Translations under genes and position numbers: made by a program
DNA from: JASSUD01 sp031963415
GTDB taxonomy: Bacteria > Pseudomonadota > Gammaproteobacteria > Burkholderiales > Burkholderiaceae
NCBI GenBank assembly: GCA_031963415.1
Contig: JASSUI010000001.1
Location: 682,001 to 746,000 of the forward strand
Reading direction: 5' to 3'
DNA length: 64,000 nucleotides
Part shown: piece by piece, positions 8,188 through 16,509 of the stretch
How positions within the stretch are numbered: the first letter of the stretch is position 1
Layout of the letters: each line of letters starts with the position of its first letter
The notes under the pieces: model-generated
What the model was told of the DNA's origin: nothing
Database searches by the model: none
The model's input: only the letters and a program-made list of their open reading frames with translations

Positions 8188-9261
8188 TCAGGCGCTACGT
8201 TCGAACTCTCGCATATACTCGACTAATGCCTGTACCGCTTCCGAAGGCACCGCATTATAAAGCGAGGCTCGCATGCCACCGACTGAAGAATGTCCTTTTA
8301 ACTGCAATAAATTCTGCTCACGCGCACCGCGCAGAAAATCTTCTGTGCGCGTTTCATCTACCAGGTGAAATGGCACATTCATTAGTGAGCGCACACTTTT
8401 TTCCACATGATTGATATAAAAATCACTTGCATCGATCATGCCGTAAAGCAATTTTGCTTTTTCTCGATTACGGACTTCGAGTACGGCTAAACCACCTTGT
8501 TGCTTGAGCCATTTAAAAACAAGGCCAGCGAGATAAATCGCGTAGGTCGGAGGGGTATGGTAGATCGAGTTATTTTGCGCAACCGTTTTCCAATTAAACA
8601 CTGACGGACAAATAGGCAAGGCTCGTTCTAGCAAATCTTCTCGAACAATCACTAAGGTCAGACCAGCAATCCCAAAATTTTTCTGCGCGCACGCATACAG
8701 CACACCATACTTGGTGACGTCCATTGGCCTAGACAATAGATGGGACGAAGTATCAACCACAAGTGGTACATCGAGCTGGGGCAGATCAAAAAATTCAACA
8801 CCATTGATAGTTTCATTGCCACACACATGCACATAGGCAGGATTATCGGAAAGCTGCCATTCAGAAAACGCGGGCAAACGTGTGAAGCCATGCTGTTCAG
8901 TCGTCGCAGCGATATGGGTGCGGCAATAACGCTGCGCTTCTTGATACGATTTTTGTGACCATACGCCCGTCACAATATAGTCTGCCTCAGTGCGCGTACC
9001 CAGCAAGTTAAGCGGGATAAAAGCGTTTTGCCCCTGCCCTCCACCTTGCATAAAAAGTATTTTGTAATTGTCAGGCACTGCTAATAATTCACGCAAATCA
9101 GCCAGCGCTTCTTCGTGAATTAATTGGTACTCACGGCCGCGGTGACTCATTTCCATCACACTGATACCTGTGCCGCGCCAATCTAGCATTTCACTTGCTG
9201 CTTGCTGCAACACTTCAATGGGTAACGCTGCCGGTCCGGCTGAAAAATTAAATGCTCGCAT
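8188..9261 (-). CDS. serC: 3-phosphoserine/phosphohydroxythreonine transaminase
   Basis: This PLP enzyme acts in serine and pyridoxine synthesis. The 357-residue protein starts MRAFNFSAGPAALP, has the FMQGGGQGQNAFIP phosphate-binding region and the Schiff-base lysine in CAQKNFG. The ATG at 9261 was preferred over an in-frame TTG at 9270. A 7-bp hairpin (9272-9288) ends in GGCGAG just before the start, which could also be the ribosome binding site. Confidence 0.96.
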   Translation of the reverse strand: MRAFNFSAGPAALPIEVLQQAASEMLDWRGTGISVMEMSHRGREYQLIHEEALADLRELLAVPDNYKILFMQGGGQGQNAFIPLNLLGTRTEADYIVTGVWSQKSYQEAQRYCRTHIAATTEQHGFTRLPAFSEWQLSDNPAYVHVCGNETINGVEFFDLPQLDVPLVVDTSSHLLSRPMDVTKYGVLYACAQKNFGIAGLTLVIVREDLLERALPICPSVFNWKTVAQNNSIYHTPPTYAIYLAGLVFKWLKQQGGLAVLEVRNREKAKLLYGMIDASDFYINHVEKSVRSLMNVPFHLVDETRTEDFLRGAREQNLLQLKGHSSVGGMRASLYNAVPSEAVQALVEYMREFERSA

Positions 9262-9271
9262 AGTGATCAAT

Positions 9272-9288
9272 CTCGCCGCTACGGCGAG
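9272..9288 (-). promoter_or_regulatory. hairpin abutting the serC start
   Basis: CTCGCCG-tag-CGGCGAG forms a perfect 7-bp stem. The 3' arm contains the only purine-rich candidate ribosome binding site for the ATG at 9261, so folding would hide it. A role in translational control is inference. Confidence 0.4.
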
Positions 9289-9304
9289 GAACTAACATAT
9301 CAAA

Positions 9305-9404
9305 AACTTGTTTAGGGTTTTCCGAGTAGCCTTGCGTCGCCGCAGCGAGTACAAAAGCGTGCAAGAAGCCGGCGCGAAAGCGTCGGGAAAACCTAAACAA
9401 ATTC
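9305..9404. repeat. dispersed palindromic repeat, single copy
   Basis: It runs from ACTTGTTTAGGGTTTTCC to GGGAAAACCTAAACAAATT with a long imperfect stem and a CGCCGCAGCGAGTAC centre. It lies between serC and the DUF2059 gene. Confidence 0.8.
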
Positions 9405-9431
9405 GTAAAAAAAATGAAGTAGTAACGCAAA

Positions 9432-9461
9432 AGGCCGTTTGCACTCTCATACAAACGGCCT
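9432..9461 (-). terminator. rho-independent terminator after the DUF2059 gene
   Basis: AGGCCGTTTG / CAAACGGCCT is a perfect 10-bp stem with a 10-nt loop, followed by a short TTTT on the minus strand. Confidence 0.6.
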
Positions 9462-9498
9462 GTCTAACCTACTAGAAAGACTGCGAACGAATTCTCAG

Positions 9499-10119
9499 TT
9501 ATTTTTTAGCAGGAGCTGCGCCAGGCTTAACTGCCGCCACTTCTTTATCGGCTTGCGCGCGAATTGCTTTAATAGCTACTGGCATATAGTTTTGCAGTAG
9601 TCCATTAATCACATCACGGCCAACTTGATCTTGTACTTGGATAAATTTTTGACCCGTTGCACTCAAATAGAATTTCGTTAAATCACGGATTTCTTGTGTT
9701 GAATAGTGACTTGCATAAGCCTGCGTTTGCGCTTTTATCGCGTCTTCGCGGAATTTAGGCGTTTCAAAAACTTTACCCGCTTCGGCTACTAATTTTGGTA
9801 CCGCATTTTGTTGCAATTGTGGCACGAGCGCGCGCTTTTGCTCTTCTTTCAATTTTTTGTTTTCAGCGAGTGCATCAGACAAAATCGCTGGCACTAACTG
9901 TTTAGACTGCATCTGCGCGCTATTGCCGATCGCTGCGGCTAATTTGTCGCCATCAATCGCAGCTAAAAGCGCTTTAATCGCTGCCTGTTTTTCCGCATCA
10001 ATTGGCGCTGCCGCAACTGGTGCAGGCGCTGCGCCTTGTTGATTAGATAAGGCTTGCGCGAATACCAAAGTTGGTGTCAAGCAAGCGAGCAGCACCCATT
10101 TTTTTAACTGTTTTTGCAT
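9499..10119 (-). CDS. DUF2059 domain-containing periplasmic protein
   Basis: The 206-residue protein has a Sec signal peptide (KKWVLLACLTPTLVFAQA) and a C-terminal DUF2059 region with YSTQEIRDLTKFYLSATGQK. The function of this family is unknown. The ATG at 10119 is preceded by AGGAGC at a good distance; the upstream frame is not needed. It starts 19 nt after gyrA and is probably cotranscribed with it. It has an alanine/proline-rich linker after the signal peptide and a lysine/alanine-rich tail. Confidence 0.85.
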   Translation of the reverse strand: MQKQLKKWVLLACLTPTLVFAQALSNQQGAAPAPVAAAPIDAEKQAAIKALLAAIDGDKLAAAIGNSAQMQSKQLVPAILSDALAENKKLKEEQKRALVPQLQQNAVPKLVAEAGKVFETPKFREDAIKAQTQAYASHYSTQEIRDLTKFYLSATGQKFIQVQDQVGRDVINGLLQNYMPVAIKAIRAQADKEVAAVKPGAAPAKK

Positions 10120-10138
10120 AGTTGCTCCTAAAATTCGA

Positions 10139-12766
10139 TTATTCATCACCGCTTGGGTCTTCCCCATCGGTATCAGCATCAGTCTCAGTTTCCACATCAA
10201 GGTCTGTTTCAGACGTACTCTCTGCTACTCGCTGTAGGCCTGACAATTTACTCCCTCCGTCAAGAGCAAGCAGTGTAACACCTTGTGTAGCGCGTCCCAT
10301 CTCACGAATTTCTGAAACACGGGTGCGGATAAGCACACCTGCGGTCGTAATCAACATGATTTCGCTATCTTCATCAGCCAAAATTGCTGCGACGACATTA
10401 CCATTGCGCTCCGAGGTCTGGATCGCAATCATGCCTTTCGTACCACGCCCATGCCGCGTGTATTCGCTAATCGGTGTGCGTTTACCAAAGCCATTCTCAG
10501 TCGCAGTTAGCACAGATTGCTGTTCATTTTCAGCAACTAACATAGCGATCACTTTCTGGTCGGCCGCAATTTGCATACCTCGTACACCGCGTGCTTCACG
10601 CCCCATCGAACGTACATCGCTTTCATTAAAGCGCACGGCTTTACCAGCATCGGAGAAAAGCATCACATCATGCTCGCCATCCGTCACTGCAGCACCAATT
10701 AGATAATCGTCTTGATCTAAATTGACGGCGATAATGCCCCTCTTCATCGGTCGGCTAAACGCGGTGAGAGGCGTTTTTTTCACCGTGCCGCGCGCGGTTG
10801 CCATAAATACATATTTATCTTCGGCAAATTCTTTAACCGGCAGCACAACCGTAATCTTTTCGTCTTTCTCAAGCGGGAATAAATTAACGATTGGCCGTCC
10901 AAGTGAGGTGCGTGTGCCTTGAGGCACTTCATAGACTTTAATCCAATACACGCGGCCACGATCTGAGAAGCACAAAATATGGTCGTGAGTATGCGCGGTG
11001 AAAAGTGTTTCAATCCAATCATCTTCTTTGATCGAGATCGCTTGCTTACCTCGCCCACCGCGTTTCTGTGCCCGATATTCCGTCAACGGTTGTGATTTCA
11101 CATAACCTGCATGCGAGATAGTTACCACCATATCTTGGCGTGTAATCAAATCTTCATCGTTTAATTCAACCGCCTGCAATTCAATATGTGAACGCCGCTC
11201 ATTACCGAACTCGCGTTTCAGTGCAGCTAACTCATCGCTAATAATTGCTTTAACACGCTCAGGCTTAGCCAGAATATCTAACAAGTTCGCAATTTGCGTC
11301 ATCATTTCCCGATACTCAGAAACAATTTTTTCTTGTTCTAAGCCGGTTAAGCGTTGCAAGCGCATTTGTAGAATTTCTTGCGCTTGTGTATCTGATAAAC
11401 GGTATAAGCCATCTGCTTGCATACCAAATGCAGGATTCAGCCCTTCCGGTCGATAAGCAGCGCTACCACCTGGTGTTTCACCAGCTGAGCGTATCAGCAT
11501 CTCACGCACTAATTCTGAATCCCAAGCACGTGCCATTAATTCTTGCTTCGCGATAGATGGTGCTGGGGCAGCTTTAATGATGCGAATAAATTCATCAATA
11601 TTCGCCAGCGCAACGGCTAATCCCTCAAGCACGTGCCCGCGTTCACGGGCACGGCGTAATTCATACACAGTACGCCGGGTAATAATTTCGCGTCGATGCG
11701 ACAAGAAGCAAGCCAGCATCTCCTTCAGATTCAGCAGTTTTGGCTGACCATCAACGAGTGCGACTAAGTTGATACCGAAGGTATCTTGTAATTGGGTGTT
11801 TTTATACAGATTGTTCAGCACAATCTCTGGCATTTCACCACGCTTTAGCTCGATTACGACGCGCATACCGCTTTTGTCAGACTCGTCTCGAATATCGGAG
11901 ATGCCTTCTAATCTCTTTTCATTGACCAGCGCAGCAATACGCTCAAGTAATAAGCGTTTATTCACCTGGTACGGAAGCTCGTCGACAATAATGGCTCGGC
12001 AACGACCCCGATCAAGGTCTTCAAAATGCGTTTTAGCGCGCATCACAACGCGTCCACGACCGGTTCGATAACCGCTGTGCGCGCCCGATACGCCATAGAT
12101 AATGCCCGCCGTTGGAAAATCAGGCGCAGGCACGAAGGCGATTAATTCATCGATTGAAGCATCAGGATTTTGTAATAAATACTGACAAGCATCGACAACT
12201 TCATTCAGATTATGCGGTGGGATATTAGTTGCCATCCCCACGGCGATGCCGGAGGAGCCATTGATTAACAGATTGGGAGCACGCGCTGGTAATACAAACG
12301 GCTCGCTTTCACTGCCATCGTAATTCGGTACAAAATCGACAGTTTCTTTATCCAAATCCACCAGCAATTCATGCCCGATTTTCGCTAAGCGAATTTCGGT
12401 GTAACGCATTGCGGCGGGATTATCACCGTCGACCGAACCGAAGTTACCTTGCCCATCAATCAACGGATAGCGCAGTGAAAAATCTTGCGCCATACGCACG
12501 ATCGAGTCATAGACAGAGGCATCGCCATGCGGGTGATATTTACCGATTACATCCCCAACAATACGTGCAGACTTTTTGTATGGCCGATTCCAGTCGTTAT
12601 TCAATTCATGCATTGAATACAGAATACGACGATGCACCGGCTTGAGTCCGTCTCGCACATCGGGGAGCGCCCGTCCAACGATCACGCTCATTGCGTAATC
12701 CAAATAAGAACGTCGCATTTCCTCTTCAAGGGAAATGGGCAATGTCTCTTTAGCGAATGAATCCAT
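10139..12766 (-). CDS. gyrA: DNA gyrase subunit A
   Basis: This is the 875-residue GyrA with catalytic Tyr122 (AMRYTE), the same number as in E. coli, and a C-terminal beta-pinwheel with repeated blades and the GyrA-box-like QKRGGRGK. It ends in an acidic tail. In the quinolone-determining region the sequence reads HPHGD-A83-S84-VYD87: position 83, usually Ser or Thr in proteobacteria, is Ala. A good promoter lies at 12849-12877. It is divergent from ompA, as in Burkholderia. Confidence 0.98.
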   Translation of the reverse strand: MDSFAKETLPISLEEEMRRSYLDYAMSVIVGRALPDVRDGLKPVHRRILYSMHELNNDWNRPYKKSARIVGDVIGKYHPHGDASVYDSIVRMAQDFSLRYPLIDGQGNFGSVDGDNPAAMRYTEIRLAKIGHELLVDLDKETVDFVPNYDGSESEPFVLPARAPNLLINGSSGIAVGMATNIPPHNLNEVVDACQYLLQNPDASIDELIAFVPAPDFPTAGIIYGVSGAHSGYRTGRGRVVMRAKTHFEDLDRGRCRAIIVDELPYQVNKRLLLERIAALVNEKRLEGISDIRDESDKSGMRVVIELKRGEMPEIVLNNLYKNTQLQDTFGINLVALVDGQPKLLNLKEMLACFLSHRREIITRRTVYELRRARERGHVLEGLAVALANIDEFIRIIKAAPAPSIAKQELMARAWDSELVREMLIRSAGETPGGSAAYRPEGLNPAFGMQADGLYRLSDTQAQEILQMRLQRLTGLEQEKIVSEYREMMTQIANLLDILAKPERVKAIISDELAALKREFGNERRSHIELQAVELNDEDLITRQDMVVTISHAGYVKSQPLTEYRAQKRGGRGKQAISIKEDDWIETLFTAHTHDHILCFSDRGRVYWIKVYEVPQGTRTSLGRPIVNLFPLEKDEKITVVLPVKEFAEDKYVFMATARGTVKKTPLTAFSRPMKRGIIAVNLDQDDYLIGAAVTDGEHDVMLFSDAGKAVRFNESDVRSMGREARGVRGMQIAADQKVIAMLVAENEQQSVLTATENGFGKRTPISEYTRHGRGTKGMIAIQTSERNGNVVAAILADEDSEIMLITTAGVLIRTRVSEIREMGRATQGVTLLALDGGSKLSGLQRVAESTSETDLDVETETDADTDGEDPSGDE

Positions 12767-12848
12767 ATGTTCTATACAAGGGCAACCGCGTAGAGGAAGC
12801 TGGCGATTCTATCATGATCTTTTATTGGAACCTGCCTTTCCCGTTTAC

Positions 12849-12877
12849 GTAATAGACCGCACCTTACACATTTGCAA
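12849..12877 (-). promoter_or_regulatory. sigma-70-type promoter for gyrA
   Basis: On the minus strand TTGCAA (12872-12877) and TATTAC (12849-12854) are spaced by 17 nt, leaving a leader of about 75 nt. The gyrA-ompA spacer (12767-13376) otherwise holds AT-rich sequence, an extended -10 element and a structured ompA leader. Confidence 0.6.
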
Positions 12878-13178
12878 AAATGCGAAATGATGCTCGCTCA
12901 CCGCTAATGCGTTTTTACACAGACCAATTTATTCGGCTTTTTCATTGAAGACTTTTTAAAACCTTCGCATAAATTGTCTTGAAAGATTTTTGAACACCTG
13001 ATACCGGGCTCGGCTTTTGCTTATAGAGGTTATAGATTTTTGCGGTCTGATTTTAGGTGGCATAGCTTATGCTAAATATCCTCGCAAGCTTTATTGTTAA
13101 ACCCTAGCAAACTTTTTTATAGATAAAGGCTGTTATGCTTTCGCTAGAATTGCTCGACAGCATTTTTACAGTTTGCAG

Positions 13179-13187
13179 TGCTATACT
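13179..13187 (+). promoter_or_regulatory. extended -10 promoter for ompA
   Basis: TGcTATACT fits an extended -10 element. No good -35 hexamer is present at the right distance. It would give a leader of about 185 nt. Confidence 0.4.
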
Positions 13188-13204
13188 TTTTGGCACGTAA
13201 TGGG

Positions 13205-13293
13205 GAAGCGCTGAATGGGCCGGGAACAGGGAATGCCAACGCAGGCAATACGGCAAAGAAGCATAAAACTACTCCCGGCTTATTCAACGCTTC
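13205..13293. repeat. long stem-loop in the ompA leader
   Basis: Arms 13205-13225 and 13273-13293 pair over 21 positions with two G-U pairs and one C-A mismatch. The loop contains CAACGCAGGCAATACGGCAA, similar to the centre of the dispersed palindromic repeat, so this may be a diverged member of that family now lying in the ompA 5' UTR. Confidence 0.55.
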
Positions 13294-13376
13294 TATAGGC
13301 AACACAACAATATTAACTTTGCTTATTAGGTTCCCAGTTAAACAACTGCGGTAATCTCAATTCCGAGAGGAGAAAT

Positions 13377-14159
13377 ATGAATAAATTTTCAAAGCTCGCG
13401 CTCATTGCGGCTACCACAGTTATGGCTGCTTCAGTGTCAGCGCAAACTCAAACAGCCTACCCTGGCTCAGCTAAAATCGGTGCAAACGTTGTACAACAAC
13501 CTACCGCTTCAGGCGGCGTGACAGCCTCTAAACAGCCTGTCAACGACAATTGGGTAAGCGGAAACGGTGACACCGTTTGGTTAAACGGTAATGGCGAGCG
13601 TTGCATTCGTTCCGGCTTTTGGACACCAGGCACCGCCAATAAAGGGTGCGATGGTGCTTTAGTCGAAGTAGCACAACCCGCCCCTCCACCAGCTCCTGTT
13701 GTGGAACCCGCTCCTGTTACGCGTGAAAAAATCACTTATCAAGAAGAAATTCAATTTGATTTTGATAAAGCTGTACTGAAAGCAGACGGCAAAGCACAAC
13801 TCGATGCGCTCGTTGAGAAAGCTAAAAATCTAGAATCTACTGAGGCAGTGGTAGTAAATGGCTACGCCGACGAAATCGGTTCTCCAGAGTACAATAAAGA
13901 TCTCTCAGCACGTCGCACGGAGCCCGTTAAAGCCTACTTGGTTAGCAAAGGCGTTGACGAAAACAAGATCTATACAGAAGGTAAAGGTCAGAGCGAGCCC
14001 ATCGTGACTGATTGTCAAGAAAGGGTTCCTGCCGTCAAAGCTCAAGCTAAAAACAAGAAAGCTAAGGCAAAAGCCGCTCAAACTAGACGTGCAGATTTGA
14101 TCAAATGCTTAGCACCAAACCGCCGCGTTAAAGTTGATTTTGTAGGCCTTGGCAAGTAA
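13377..14159 (+). CDS. ompA: OmpA family outer-membrane protein
   Basis: The 260-residue protein has a signal peptide cleaved after VSAQ, a proline-rich hinge (PAPPPAPVVEPAP) and a C-terminal OmpA peptidoglycan-binding domain (FDFDKAVLKADGKAQL; GYADEIGSPEYNKDLSARR). It anchors the outer membrane to the wall. The ribosome binding site GAGAGGAG precedes the ATG. Odd point: between the two cysteines of the domain (DC...KCL) there is a lysine/alanine-rich insert (KNKKAKAKAA) that I do not expect in Burkholderia OmpA. Confidence 0.93.
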   Translation: MNKFSKLALIAATTVMAASVSAQTQTAYPGSAKIGANVVQQPTASGGVTASKQPVNDNWVSGNGDTVWLNGNGERCIRSGFWTPGTANKGCDGALVEVAQPAPPPAPVVEPAPVTREKITYQEEIQFDFDKAVLKADGKAQLDALVEKAKNLESTEAVVVNGYADEIGSPEYNKDLSARRTEPVKAYLVSKGVDENKIYTEGKGQSEPIVTDCQERVPAVKAQAKNKKAKAKAAQTRRADLIKCLAPNRRVKVDFVGLGK

Positions 14160-14214
14160 GCACAAGCTGTTAAAGTACCACTAAGGTCTGCTTTAATTAA
14201 GACCTAAAACGGCG

Positions 14215-14300
14215 AGCCCTGCTCAATGAACTGACCCCAGAAAATTAGAACTTTTAGCGTCTAACTTTTCGGAGTCAGTTCACAATGCAGGGCTTTTTTT
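14215..14300 (+). terminator. ompA terminator split by an inserted element
   Basis: AGCCCTGC (14215-14222) and GCAGGGCT (14287-14294) followed by seven T form a terminator stem. Its loop is interrupted by a 56-bp palindromic element (14227-14282). Without it the loop would be TCAAT. Confidence 0.75.
14227..14282. mobile_element. IS3-type end remnant or MITE inside the ompA terminator
   Basis: The ends TGAACTGACCCC...GGAGTCAGTTCA form an inverted repeat of about 25 bp with few mismatches and resemble terminal repeats of IS3-family elements. They are flanked by a CAA direct repeat (14224-14226, 14283-14285). No coding sequence remains. The IS3 assignment is from recalled end sequences. Confidence 0.6.
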
Positions 14301-14494
14301 ATGCTGATTTCGTCATGATGACTTGCAACTATTTAGAATTCTTTTATTTATCCAAGAACCTGTCTAAGGTCTTTAAGTAAGAAGATTGAAAGTATTTGGT
14401 GTGATGTTGAAGTGACGAAGGAACCCCAATATCACTACCGATAACCTCTTCCCTTTGAGATCGTGCAGAGTTCTAAAAGCGATGGGCCATCTTT

Positions 14495-15193
14495 ATGAAA
14501 AATGTTGACTCAAACGAAGTTGAGAAATTCGATGCGCTCGCGCATCACTGGTGGGACCCTAACGGCAAATTAAAAACACTGCATCAGCTCAATCCGCTCA
14601 GGCTCAATTGGATTAATAGCCATGCAAAACTTGCTAACAAGCGCGTGCTCGATGTGGGATGTGGTGGCGGTATTCTTGCCGAAGCAATGGCGGCCTGCGA
14701 AGCACAAGTTAAGGGAATTGACCTCTCGCAGAAAGCATTAGCTGCGGCCGAATTGCATGGCCTTGAGAGCGGACTTAGCGTGGCATACGAAGCGATTTCC
14801 GCGCACGACCTAGCCGCCCGAGAAGCCAATAGCTACGACGTTGTCACATGTATGGAAATGCTTGAGCATGTGCCAGAGCCAGCAGCTATCGTAGCTGCCT
14901 GCGCGGAATTGGTTAAGCCAGGTGGATGGGTTTTCTTTTCTACACTCAATCGTAATCTCAAAGCTTATCTCCTGGCCGTTGTAGGCGCTGAATACATCAC
15001 CGGCATGCTGCCGCGTGGCACACACGATTACGCGCGTTTTATTCTGCCAGCTGAATTAGCTGCGTTTGCGCGTGCGGCACATCTCTCTGTACATGCTTTT
15101 AAAGGCATTAGCTATCATCCATTTGGTCAATATTTTTCGCTGTCAGATGACACTAGTATTAACTATATGGTGGCGTGTAGGCGGGAAGCTTAA
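14495..15193 (+). CDS. ubiG: bifunctional ubiquinone O-methyltransferase
   Basis: UbiG performs both O-methylations of ubiquinone synthesis using SAM. The 232-residue protein carries the SAM-binding motif VLDVGCGGGILAEAMA (residues 50-65), the post-motif YDVVTCMEMLEHVP and an amphipathic membrane-contact region near HDYARFILPAEL. The order ompA-ubiG-gph is standard in Burkholderiales. It starts at ATG 14495 with a weak ribosome binding site. Confidence 0.96.
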   Translation: MKNVDSNEVEKFDALAHHWWDPNGKLKTLHQLNPLRLNWINSHAKLANKRVLDVGCGGGILAEAMAACEAQVKGIDLSQKALAAAELHGLESGLSVAYEAISAHDLAAREANSYDVVTCMEMLEHVPEPAAIVAACAELVKPGGWVFFSTLNRNLKAYLLAVVGAEYITGMLPRGTHDYARFILPAELAAFARAAHLSVHAFKGISYHPFGQYFSLSDDTSINYMVACRREA

Positions 15194-15410
15194 AAAAGAG
15201 TGGCGCCACTTACTTTTAAGGTTACGAGTAAGCATTCATCTTTATGTACGCTAAACAGACTCTGGTTGCTGCATCAGTGTTTTCTAAATCTTCCTTTTTT
15301 ATGCGCTAAGGACCGACTTAAAGGTTCTATGCAGAAAGGTAATAGAGGTGTGTGGTAAGCGTGTTGGGGTAATGCAGGAACCTCAACATGAACATCCATT
15401 ATGTTAATTA

Positions 15411-15506
15411 AGATTGGTTTAAGGCTTTCTAGTGTCTTCCTTAAACAGTACAAATAATGTACGACAAGGAATCGCAAGGGTTCCAGGGAAAGCCTAAACC
15501 AATTCT
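15411..15506. repeat. dispersed palindromic repeat, single copy
   Basis: It runs from AGATTGGTTTAAGGC to GCCTAAACCAATTCT with the CAGTACAAATAATGTACGAC centre. It occupies most of the 328-bp space between ubiG and gph and ends just before the gph start. Confidence 0.78.
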
Positions 15507-15521
15507 CAGCATTGAAAACTT

Positions 15522-16256
15522 ATGACTAGCTCTACAACTCAAAACGCACAAGAAGTTTTTCTATCCACTGCCTCTGACGGGATCCAGGCCGTTCTTTTTG
15601 ATTTAGATGGCACGCTCGTAGATTCAGCACCAGATCTAGCTGCTGCCATCAACAAAATGCTCAGTGCACGCGGCTTACCAGATTTGCCCTCAACAAGGTT
15701 GCGGCCAGTTACCTCTGCGGGTGTTGCTGGCTTGCTGGGTGAAGCTTTTGGCGTCAATGCACAGCATCCTGATTTTGCAGCAATGCGAAAAGAATTTTTA
15801 GGTTTTTATCAAGAGAACATTTGCGTGTACACGAAGCTCTTTCCAGGCATCGATGTATTACTTGCTGACATGTCGGCTAACCTTATACCTTGGGGCATTG
15901 TGACGAATAAGATCGCTCGCTTAGCAGATTTACTCGTTACTGAATTAAGCTTGCATCACGACGCGCTTTGCATAGTAGGCGGCGACACCACTCCACACGC
16001 CAAACCGCATCCTGCCCCTTTATTGCATGCCGCTGATCAACTTAAGATTGCACCAACCCAGATTATTTATGTGGGAGATGATCTACGCGACATACAAGCT
16101 GGCCACGCTGCTGGCATGCTCACCGTTGCTGCTGCCTATGGTTATTGTGGGAAAGATCATTCACCGGAGACTTGGAATGCCGACTATATCGTTGACTCTC
16201 CAGCACAGTTGCATGCTTTGCTGCTAGATTTAATAAGCAGGGAGCGACAGAAATAA
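15522..16256 (+). CDS. gph: phosphoglycolate phosphatase
   Basis: This HAD-superfamily phosphatase has motif I LFDLDGTLVDS (residues 24-34), motif II in VTNK and motif IV GDDLRDIQAGHAAGM. It removes 2-phosphoglycolate arising from DNA repair. The 244-residue length includes about 20 extra N-terminal residues compared with the family. It follows ubiG, as in Burkholderia; a dispersed repeat separates them. Confidence 0.92.
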   Translation: MTSSTTQNAQEVFLSTASDGIQAVLFDLDGTLVDSAPDLAAAINKMLSARGLPDLPSTRLRPVTSAGVAGLLGEAFGVNAQHPDFAAMRKEFLGFYQENICVYTKLFPGIDVLLADMSANLIPWGIVTNKIARLADLLVTELSLHHDALCIVGGDTTPHAKPHPAPLLHAADQLKIAPTQIIYVGDDLRDIQAGHAAGMLTVAAAYGYCGKDHSPETWNADYIVDSPAQLHALLLDLISRERQK

Positions 16257-16509
16257 AGAGAGGAGTAATAACTTTGACATCTAGCGAGGTACAAAATCCT
16301 TTTCCGTCTTTCTGCGCCTTCCGGCCGTTAGGATCTGTCTATGATGTCAAAGAATAGAGATTTTCGAGATTATCGCTAATCATATTGGAGCTCCTTCGTC
16401 ACCCCAACCTGCGTCATGCGCAATGGTAGGTGTGGGTGTCACAAACCCCAATATGGGCCAATAAAATACTCTATGTCGCCTTTCTGAAGATTATAGATAG
16501 GCTCTGGCT

